Notes under the pieces: model-generated
Database searches by the model: none
What the model was told of the DNA's origin: nothing
Seen by the model: the letters and a program-made list of their open reading frames with translations, nothing else
In this document: one piece after another, positions 55,868 to 64,000 of the stretch
Position numbering within the stretch: the stretch's first letter is position 1
Layout: each line of letters starts with the position of its first letter
Assembly: GCF_963678635.1 (NCBI RefSeq)
Contig: NC_087068.1
Location: forward strand, 60,638,949 to 60,702,948
Direction of reading: 5' to 3'
Length of the DNA: 64,000 bases
Source: Symsagittifera roscoffensis
Lineage: Eukaryota > Xenacoelomorpha > Acoela > Convolutidae
Position numbers and translations under genes: made by a program

Positions 55868-56575
55868 TGATCAGACTAAAGGTAAATCGTTTTTAAAACA
55901 AAACTTCTATCAATCAGCTGTCATGGATTCTTTTCTTGGATTCTGAAGGAAAGTTAACTTTCGTAGATGAAAGAGAAAGTTCTGAGAAGAGAAGAAAAAT
56001 TGTACAGATACAAAAAATGTATCCAAGTATTGTTGATATAGTTGTAGCCATGAAGAACAAATTTTGAGAAAATATTGCTGCTCAAACATTTGAATATAAC
56101 GGAATCTATGTGTCAGTAGATAAAATTACACAAATGGTTGCCGTTAATTCACCTGAGAATCAATTAGTGTTTATCATTCAGAGAGATCGTTTGAGTCGCG
56201 TTTTTCGTTGTGATTTAAAACAAAATTCCACAGAGGTTATAATGAAAGGAAAAGGACCACATACGACATTATAAGAGTACATTCTTTCATGATATAGAGT
56301 GATTATAGAATATAGCATCCTCGGTGAAACAAAAACTACCTTATTGCGTTGTATTCCGTTCATCTCCAAAGTAAACTGAGGAGACATAATTTCTACAGGA
56401 CAGTAATCGAATTATCAGTCTTTTACAAAAAAAACAGTTTAAAAAACTATTAAAAAATTATTTCCATAGTATCAAGATAGAACTAAAAGATAGTAAAAAA
56501 ACGCTTTTGTGTCAGTAGGAATTACTCGAGTCGTTCTATTGTTATGCAGGATTTCGAATAATCTTTTTTGATTTA
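55868..56575 (+). pseudogene. Conserved Polinton protein X, relic F
   Basis: Aligns with 46582-47290. More decayed than E: a TGA near 56066 falls before the FEYNGIYVSVDKI motif (about 56092). Confidence 0.55.
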
Positions 56576-56588
56576 AACTTCATACGAA

Positions 56589-56940
56589 ATGTTTGCTCAA
56601 AATTCATCTGATTTCCCCATTTTTCGAGGACATGAAAGACAACGTGGAAGATGTTTTGGAGCTCTTGCACAAACTCTTGGGAGAGCTGCAATACCCATTA
56701 TTAAAAAATATATAGTCCCAGCTGCAAGAAGAAACTCCAGAGATTGGGTAAGTTGTAAGTGGTCGTACAAAAGTCAAAATATTTGCAAAAGATGTGGAAA
56801 CAAAAACAGTTCGGAAATACTTGGGAGGTGGAAAAAAGAAATCAAAGCGTAGAACTGGTAGATCTAGATCCAATTCCCGAAAAAGTAGATCGAAAAACAG
56901 TCGCTCTCGCAAAGACATTTTTGATAAAAAATTGAGTGTA
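56589..56940 (+). pseudogene. pVI-like basic protein, relic F
   Basis: ATG 56589 opens an 87-codon frame with RQRGRCFGALAQTLG and a hydrophobic helix. The basic half is in another frame (56794 on), which here runs on without stop into the minor capsid frame (ORF 56794-57171), so the two genes abut closely. The GGGKKKSKRRTGRSRS block is a likely nuclear or nucleic-acid-binding signal. Confidence 0.6.
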
Positions 56941-57983
56941 AACAATAGTCAATTTTGGTGCGGGGCTTTTACAAAATCTTCATTGCGAATGTTTGATAAA
57001 GTCCCAGTTTTGGAAACAATTATGTCATCTCAAACACAAGAGGTATTCCCCAGCACTTCTCTGGATGAAAGCAGTGTTCATTTTAAATTTGACTCGGATC
57101 GTAACCTCTACTTGGATATGCGTGATACCCATCTTAGTTTAAAGCAGCTTCAACTATTCATGGGAAGATAGTTTGATGCTTTCAAAAAAGAAAAAGCAGA
57201 ACATAGAGCAAAATCTGAGGATGACTCAAATGAAGAACCACAAAGCTACCTAACGTATGTAAAAAATCTACTACATTCACTATTTTCCAATTGTGAAGTT
57301 TTTTTAACAATATAGTGGTTTACAACGCCAATGGATTATATCCTCATGAAACGCAAATATCGAACGAATTCAACTCGTCAGCAGTGAGTAATAAAATAAT
57401 ACTTGCTTGTCAAGGATACAGTTGTGAAGAAAATCCTGATGCATTTGATACGCATCCTTTCACTGATATAGCAAAGTTTTTGTAAACAGGGATAACTTTT
57501 TCATTCTATGGGAGGTTCGCTATTGATTTGTGTACTTGCGAAAAATTGTTGCTACCAAACATCAAAGCTCGAACTAAACTTGTTTGAGCTAGACCTAATT
57601 TTTACATGCTATATGATAGTCCAAATGTCAGTCTGAAAAATGTTGATTGTTTGTTGTTTACAAGAAAAACTTTAGCAGCTACACCTAATCATCAATAGTT
57701 GCAATGGAATCTAGAAAGAGAACCCGCTCAATACAACTACATGGAAACTATAGCAAGAACCTTCATCATTCCATCTCGTCAAAACCAATTCATACAAGAA
57801 AATATTTTCAATAACGCTCCAAAAAGAAGAATAGATGTTGCAATGATGACAAGTTCAGCTGTTGCGGGATCTTTTCATGAAAAGCATTTCAGCTATCAAC
57901 AATTTCATTTGAGAGATCTTAGAATTATTTTGGGTGGAACAGCAATTGTTTCATTAGATACAATTTCTCATGGTCGTCATTAT
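56932..57983 (+). pseudogene. Polinton minor capsid (penton-like) protein, relic F
   Basis: Equivalent to 47646-48697 with the same TAG after the FMGR segment (57169-57171) and the same clean C-terminal frame (57699-57998). Only a few substitutions separate F from E. Confidence 0.78.
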
Positions 57984-58392
57984 TGGAACCTGATCTAAAC
58001 TACATTTTATTATTTATAAATTAGATATTTTACCACTGTAAAGTATTTAATAGTAACCGATCAAAATCCATCTATTTAACTACCCACTTATTTGTGATCC
58101 CTTTAATTACTTGTAATTTCAGCCCCAGAGAGATTTGAATTTAACCTAGAAATTAGTTGCCTCTCCCGAGTATTTCAGCAGCCGCAACAATACCAGTATA
58201 CTCTAGATCTATTGAGCCTAGCAGATACTAGTTAAACACCCTGAGACTAGTAGTTGTAAGAATAAGATTAGGATCGGTATTAGACTAAGAAAATGCACGA
58301 ATCTATCCGGTCGAAAATAAGATAGCGTGACGAGCAGACGGTGTAACCTATCCAAAATTACTCTTTGAGATAGACCTCCATATCTAAACTCA
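57984..58392 (+). repeat. 5' LTR of gypsy copy 3
   Basis: TGGAACCTGATC to CTCA, 409 bp. It keeps the ACTTGTAATTTCAG segment as in copy 1. Confidence 0.6.
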
Positions 58393-58394
58393 TC

Positions 58395-58411
58395 TGGTGC
58401 GACCATAAGTC
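58395..58411 (+). other. Primer-binding site of gypsy copy 3
   Basis: TGGTGCGACCATAAGTC, as in copies 1 and 2. Confidence 0.55.
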
Positions 58412-58488
58412 TCGAACAATACCTTAAAAAACAAATTAGCTTAGAACTAACAAAACTTAGACTAGAAATAGACAAAAACATTTTCAAA

Positions 58489-58858
58489 ATGTTAAACGAT
58501 AACAATTTGATTGAATGGTCTCTACGACTCAATAGATCAAAACCGCTTTTCCGAACAATACGAGAACAACCACGTATTGGAAACAGACCTCGGACAAGAG
58601 ACGACATACGACTACGGAGAAAGTTACCGAATAGTTTCATGATCGTACGGCAAAAGCCACAACAATCTTTTATATTTAGAAATTTATGGCAATGAATTGA
58701 GATTTTCTTTCGCAAACATAAAGTTCTTGAAGTAAAATCTTCAATGGATCTACCAGGCGCTAAATATATTATTAATTTTCCAAAAAAAACATCTCTAATC
58801 GTTTCTTCTTCTGCAGTACTATATGAAACATATTCGAAAAATAATCTATTAAAAAAAA
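58489..58858 (+). pseudogene. Extra leader ORF, copy 3
   Basis: ATG 58489 to TGA 58693-58695 (68 codons), Arg-rich, matching 49191-49403. In another frame, protein-like sequence (DLPGAKYIINFPKK, then a Ser/Val-rich hydrophobic run) continues to a TAG near 58865. Longer and cleaner than in copy 2. Confidence 0.4.
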
Positions 58859-59040
58859 AAATTAGTAGCATGACAATAAATTGTTTGTAAACATAAATCA
58901 TCTTGTTGTTCCAGCTTCATCACCTAAACATAACAGCAACCATAAATCAACTAACATCATCGAAACTAAAATTCACAAATTGTTATTTTAAATCTTCAAT
59001 TTTATATACTTTAAACTTAAAATTTTTTAATCTCAAACCA

Positions 59041-59122
59041 GATCAACAAGGCTTATCCTTGAACCTAACCTAATTTGCTATCGTAAATTTTAATTCTGAT
59101 CATCAAGGCTTATCCTAGGATC
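59041..59122 (+). repeat. Paired stem-loop repeats in the leader of copy 3
   Basis: Units at 59041 (CAAGG-CTTAT-CCTTG) and about 59098, equivalent to those in copies 1 and 2. Confidence 0.5.
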
Positions 59123-59636
59123 AAAGAACAATTTTGTTATCCCCCACCTACTTATCAAGTGTCTAACGACCTCAAACGTCGATTCACTATCCAACCTTTT
59201 CAAAAGACCCAGGACTAATCGAAATTTTTCAAACATTAACCATTTAAATTAGGCTAAATAGTGAAGAACTTCGGTTATTCATCCTTCACTTGATCCCTCC
59301 TCTTATACGACCCAGGATAATCTTAGACTTAGTAAGTTTAAAATAGTACCTAACGAACTACTTGCACTCTATTTATACCTGACCCTTGTGTATCGATTTA
59401 CTATTCTCCAACCCTTATGAACACAATCACTACCCCTAAGTAAGATTAAGTAAAGTTAACACCTTAACTTATATGGGCCACGAGAAAGTAAAAATCATTC
59501 TTTGGAATCGATATACTTTTCTCTCCAACCCTGAATAAAAAGACCCAGGCTAAGCTAACCAAAAATTTGTAAGGGCCAACAGTCTAGGAAAATAAAATCA
59601 CTTACGAACAACTTTGCATCCATCATCCTAAACCTT

Positions 59637-60101
59637 ATGTCATTAAAAAACCTAGGAAATAAACAGACAATCGTCATACACAATTGTCAAATCGAAAATC
59701 AAAAATACGATCTTGTTATAACCCCGCATACACAAACAGTTGAATACATTTATACAAAACGGCAAACACTAAAAAGAAAAAATCCTAAGAAAGCAAAGAC
59801 AAATAACACGAAAATTTTTTTCAAAATATCGAAATGTTTTTTTTTCGAATCAGAAGTCAGTAGTCTCGATGCACTATACAAAGTAGAAGACTCAAAAAAT
59901 CAAACTTATCCAATCCAGGACCCAGTATATTTTTCCGATTCAGAAACAAATACAATTTCATCGAAAAAAGGAAAAAACAGAATAAAAAAGAAGCACAAAC
60001 ACAAACCAGTACATCTATACAATTGGTTTCAACCAATTAGACATATTAATAATTATACATTAACAGTTATCAAACGAAAAGATGAGCAACACACAAAGTG
60101 A
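59637..60101 (+). CDS. ORF1 of gypsy copy 3, full length by compensating frameshifts
   Basis: 154 codons, the same length as copy 1. Residues 1-45 and 76-154 match copy 1, but residues about 46-75 are in a shifted frame: an extra A near 59780 and the T run near 59830 compensate each other. The charged C-terminal block (Lys/His-rich) is intact. It overlaps the gag start (60081). Confidence 0.65.
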   Translation: MSLKNLGNKQTIVIHNCQIENQKYDLVITPHTQTVEYIYTKRQTLKRKNPKKAKTNNTKIFFKISKCFFFESEVSSLDALYKVEDSKNQTYPIQDPVYFSDSETNTISSKKGKNRIKKKHKHKPVHLYNWFQPIRHINNYTLTVIKRKDEQHTK

Positions 60102-60970
60102 CGAAAGTCCCGATGAAGAATAAGTTTTCCCCTTTATTATAAACTCGCTAAGCGATAGAGGACAATCAAATTTTTGCAAAAAATTACTCATAAATTTATT
60201 TGAAACAGGAAGCAGTCCATGTAAAACTGAATTCCCAGACGTAAAAATTAAAACACAAATTCTAGAACATTTAGAATGCTAGAAGATATATGTAAAATGA
60301 CACAACAATATGATATCTACACTATAGAGATCAGTACACCACAACCATATAATAAAAATATAATTCAAACAGATGACCTTGAATTAGAATTTTCAAAGGT
60401 ATTCACAGAATACATTAAAAGCATACAATATCATAACTCACAAAGAGCAAACTCAATCTTCACAAATGAAGTTTTCGCAATAATATATACATATTTAGTT
60501 TTATTAGAAACAACAGAATCCCAAAGTACATCACCAATCCAATCGTCAAAACAAGCAAAAGTCAGAAAGGAAATCACTGCATTTTCTACATTTCCAAACG
60601 CAATTCGTGAAAATTTTTACAGTAATGATGTTTCACAAAATACCAAACTTGATTTACAAAAAATACTAGCCAAGCAAGAAAAAACTTTAGACCCCAGAGT
60701 AACAACGACGACACTGTCATTGCTGAACAATCAGATTATGTTTGGGACCCTGATTGTTCTCACCCATTATTTAAAAACATCCCAGTTGACATCTCAAGTC
60801 AAGCAATACATACAATATCTATTCATCCAGATTATATAAAAGTAATACCATTAACAATTGACGCAACACCTCTAAATTATAATACACTTTCACACGAAAC
60901 ATAAAACAACAGTTTAAATTCAACGGTAACACATAGGTAAAACCTTAACGGAACCAGAAATCTTACACAA
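60081..60970 (+). pseudogene. gag: Gag N-terminal part of gypsy copy 3
   Basis: The start overlaps ORF1 as in copy 1, but TAA appears at codon 14 (60121-60123). The clean stretch 60276-60839 covers the middle of the N-terminal domain, then the 46-nt deletion shifts the frame. Confidence 0.7.
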
Positions 60971-61965
60971 CAAAATATTTAAACACCAAAGAAAAAAGCA
61001 TCTCATCCGTCCTCAATTCGAGAACCAGGTCGAGATTTCAGAAAACTAGTCGATAAACAAGAACATGTAGAAATCACAACGAAACTCGAAGAAGACGAGA
61101 ATTTAAAATTACAGTATGTTCATCGTATTGAAACAAAAACTACGCACAATAACATTATACAAGAATCAGATGTAGACCTATCTGAAAAAATCACTGAAAA
61201 TTTAAACTTCTTTGAAAGGAACCCAAATTAAAAGGGCAAAACAGCTTTCAAGAAAAGGTGTAATTATTGCCGACGATACGGACACAGTATCTCCGAATGT
61301 AGACAAAAACAGCAAGACAATCAAAATAAACCTCAAAAGCACAAAGAACCAAATAAATCATTTTATCAATACATGAAAAAAGAATAAAATCTACCAAAAA
61401 AAATGTATACAGCAATAATAGTTCTGGAAAACCACTTCCAAGCAATCGAAACTACTCTAGAAATCAATCACGATATAACTTTAGTTATAGAGGTAGATCA
61501 CCCGAAAAAAGAAATTCACGAAATTTCTCAAAAAATAGATATAGTCGATCGAATAGTCGAAACAACTATCCACGGTCAAATTCGAACTCAACACAATTTG
61601 TTTCAGCATCCAGTTCCCATTCAAGTTCAAGAAATAGACACTTTTCCAACAACAGATCACGAAATTCATCGTACAATAGAAATAGAAACTATTCAAACAA
61701 CAGAAATAGAAATTATTCAAACAATCAAAATCAAAATTATCTAAACAACATATCAGGAAATAACTCATATAATAGATCAAATTATCAAAGATCAAGTGAT
61801 AATTACAAAAAAAGTCAAGAAATAGTTCACAAAATCGAAACTCAAGTTACAACAATCGATATAGAAATTATTCCCAATCACCTCATAGGAATAATAGTCG
61901 TTATCCCGATTCTCAACATCGATATAGAAGTAATACACCAAAACATCAAAGACAAATCAATTAAG
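60971..61965 (+). pseudogene. gag: Nucleocapsid part of Gag with intact CCHC knuckle, copy 3
   Basis: The knuckle at 61259-61300 has all four ligands (His at 61283-61285). The Ser/Asn/Arg-rich tail follows with frame changes around 61740 and 61810. A TAA near 61230 precedes the knuckle, as in copy 2. Confidence 0.68.
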
Positions 61966-62257
61966 TACAAACAAATGAAGAAATAACTTCAGACCCCCCA
62001 GGTATCGATCATACAGAAAATATCGATTTACAAGTAAATCACATAAATTGTGAATCAACAGACAGTGAAAGTGATATAGATAATAATATTTAAGTTAATA
62101 TGATATCTGTAAAAATGATTATGAAACAATCACATATAAAGAACCCTTTAATTCACACAGATATGAAAATCAATTAGAACTCCTCAATAACTACTATTTA
62201 GGACCAATTAGTAATGATACACGAACCACTCAAGAAGTAAACAGAATAAACACGTAA

Positions 62258-63562
62258 ATTTCACCTGACAAAAATAAAGAACAAAGCTCAACTACAAATC
62301 ACATATACCAAAATATACAAAAAGAACAGCCACGAGAAAAAAATTGGACAATCCCATTTCTCTTAGAAAGCTCGAAAAATAAAGAATTTCAACCACCAGA
62401 TCTTGAAATTGATTTTTTAATTGATTCAGGCGCAGAATCAAATATCATTAATATCCCTACATGGAATGAAATCAGATTATTACACCCAAATTTAAAACCT
62501 CTAGAAACATCTAGTAATTTAGCAACAGCACAAGGATCAACATTAAAAAAATCAGGAAAAATCCAATTATTCCGTGTTCCTACAAGAACAATGGAACAAA
62601 ACAAAATTTTGATTAAACCATTCAAACAAACATTTCACATTACCGATATTCAACATAATATCATTCACATACCATTTATCACTAAATACATACCGACAAT
62701 AAAAAAATTAAATAGTATGTTACACATAAAGGATAAATATACAAAAATGAAAACACAGCTAAAACTTTTTCAAAGATTAAACAAACAACCACTGTTTTTC
62801 TCTAAATTTTACCCTATTTATAATCAGGAACGAAAACACCTGAAACCACTATCAGGATCTATCTATAATTTCTCCATAAAACAAGTTCATCAAAACGACA
62901 AAGGTCAAAATAGACAACAACTCTTTATGTCAGATTTTGAATTCAGACCAATTCACCCATTTTTCAAAATAACAATATCATCAATAAAATACGAAAGAAA
63001 TACTAATTCTGATATTATTTCACTACACGTGTACAATAATACACCAAATCAAATAACACTACCCCTAGGATTGTTAGGATACTGTGAAACAAACGCAACA
63101 ACTTCACCTGTAAAAGAAATATCATACAGAGTCAATAATATATTACAACTACTCGATATTTCTCAATCAACAATTCTTAATGAAGAATTATCTATAAATA
63201 ATATAATAAACAACGAAAAAAGAAATGCAGATTATTTCACAAAAACCCCATATTACAAACCCACATTCAATATAACCAATTATACAGAAGATCAGCAGAA
63301 GTTTTTAACAATGTTTAATTTTCAACATTCACAGTTTACACAAAATGAATTAAATAAGTTAGCTAAACAGCTAATAAAATATTCATCAGTCTACGCAACA
63401 TCCAAATTTGACGTTGGAAAAGTCAGTTCATCCCTACACCTTCCATTGAAACCAGACACAGTTTTCAAAAAGCAAAGAGCAAGCAAAGTTCCATTTCACC
63501 TACATGACAAAGTCAACAGATTATTAAACATCTTAGACAATACGAAATTATATCACCAATAA
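62258..63562 (+). CDS. pol: Protease and pol N-terminal linker of gypsy copy 3, one open frame
   Basis: From just after TAA 62255 the frame is open for 434 codons to TAA 63560-63562. It includes FLIDSGAESN (catalytic Asp 62423-62425) and continues without a break past the protease end into the linker that precedes RT. This shows that protease and pol share one frame in this family. It ends because of a one-base loss near 63538 relative to copy 1. Confidence 0.8.
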   Translation: MSPDKNKEQSSTTNHIYQNIQKEQPREKNWTIPFLLESSKNKEFQPPDLEIDFLIDSGAESNIINIPTWNEIRLLHPNLKPLETSSNLATAQGSTLKKSGKIQLFRVPTRTMEQNKILIKPFKQTFHITDIQHNIIHIPFITKYIPTIKKLNSMLHIKDKYTKMKTQLKLFQRLNKQPLFFSKFYPIYNQERKHLKPLSGSIYNFSIKQVHQNDKGQNRQQLFMSDFEFRPIHPFFKITISSIKYERNTNSDIISLHVYNNTPNQITLPLGLLGYCETNATTSPVKEISYRVNNILQLLDISQSTILNEELSINNIINNEKRNADYFTKTPYYKPTFNITNYTEDQQKFLTMFNFQHSQFTQNELNKLAKQLIKYSSVYATSKFDVGKVSSSLHLPLKPDTVFKKQRASKVPFHLHDKVNRLLNILDNTKLYHQ

Positions 63563-64000
63563 AAAAAGAAGAACAACAAAAAGGTAACACATGTATCAAC
63601 CCTGTTATCATTTTAGCAAAAGGCGAATCACTCAAATTAGTTCTAGACTCTAGATATCTCAATTCACTGATTGATGAATCTAAATGCTATTGGCCTATTG
63701 AACCAATTCAAGTAATTTTAACAAAAATAATTGAAAATATTTCACAACCGCAAATATGAACAGTGCTTATAACCAAATGCCATTAGACGAACAGTCACGA
63801 AGTTTAACGCAATTCGTTTTTGGAAACCAACAATACGAATTTAATCGATTATTCTATGTAATTTCCATAGGACCAGCAGCTTTTTCAGCTTTCATGAGTA
63901 AAATTTTCACACCACTAATACTAAAGAAAAACGCAATCACATATTTAGACGATGTCTTTATGCAATCACAAACTAAAGACCAAATGTTTACAGTTTTAGA
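63563..64000 (+). pseudogene. pol: Reverse transcriptase start of gypsy copy 3 (partial)
   Basis: Aligns with copy-1 RT from about 14160 to 14615. Frame changes near 63540 and 63729 and a TGA near 63756 break it. YLDD is present near 63940-63951. Cut by the window end. Confidence 0.75.

Larger units (their letters stand above)
53446..57983 (+). mobile_element. Polinton relic F (unit 2 of the 9.3-kb duplication)
   Basis: Same gene order and nearly the same sequence as E. Differences include a 23-nt deletion in the ATPase (about 54468), an extra TGA in protein X near 56066 and scattered substitutions. The right end meets gypsy copy 3 exactly as E meets copy 2. Confidence 0.85.
57984..64000 (+). 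mobile_element. Gypsy copy 3, runs off the window
   Basis: LTR, PBS, leader with the extra small ORF, ORF1, shortened gag, nucleocapsid, protease, pol linker and the first half of RT. It shares the internal gag deletion with copy 2, with an extra 46-nt deletion at about 60671. It extends beyond the point (about 62690) where copy 2 is cut. Confidence 0.88.

Noticed and set aside
1-64000. CRISPR array, tRNA, rRNA
   Set aside because: No regularly spaced identical repeats with unique spacers and no cloverleaf or rRNA-like blocks were seen; the tandem repeats present are slippage or segmental duplications.

Overview
The window looks like a repeat-rich stretch of a eukaryotic genome, most likely an invertebrate animal. 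Apart from a GC-richer first 4.6 kb it is strongly AT-rich. It has no operons or bacterial signals, and most of it is transposon-derived. One short intron of 78 nt (GTAAG...TTTTTAG) would suit a nematode or a similar compact-intron animal, but the species cannot be fixed from the sequence.

Layout. (1) 1-4623: a GC-richer island of decayed plus-strand reading frames, about 1.4 kb of codons broken by stops and frame changes, with no recognised family. (2) 4640-7590: no gene; a few hairpins. (3) 7600-about 18605: gypsy copy 1, a Ty3/gypsy-type LTR retrotransposon (plus strand) with 5' LTR, primer-binding site, a small basic ORF before gag, gag, protease, RT/RNase H and integrase, then an AT-rich tail. 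It carries about seven separate lesions and no 3' LTR is visible. (4) about 20150-40169: four decayed Polinton/Maverick copies on the minus strand (A-D), carrying relics of packaging ATPase, retroviral-type integrase, a conserved structural-type protein (here X), a small basic pVI-like protein, a minor capsid protein and, in D only, the protein-primed type B DNA polymerase. B and C are a tandem duplication of about 4 kb, and D repeats part of it. (5) 40250-44140: Polinton leader-type repeats and several small unassigned ORFs, including a divergent pair. (6) 44148-64000: a second, younger tandem duplication with a period of about 9.3 kb. Each unit is a plus-strand Polinton relic (E, F; ATPase-integrase-X-pVI-minor capsid) followed directly by a gypsy copy (2, 3) that starts at the 3' end of the minor capsid gene. 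Gypsy 2 is cut at the duplication joint; gypsy 3 runs off the window.

How it fits together: the Polinton genes are a self-replication plus virion-type set (polymerase, integrase, packaging ATPase, capsid proteins). The gypsy genes are a gag-pro-pol set that, judged by comparing copies, was ancestrally one reading frame preceded by an extra ORF overlapping gag by 23 nt. Almost everything here is inactivated. Units E+2 and F+3 share many of the same lesions, so already-dead DNA was duplicated. No tRNA, rRNA or CRISPR array was seen.
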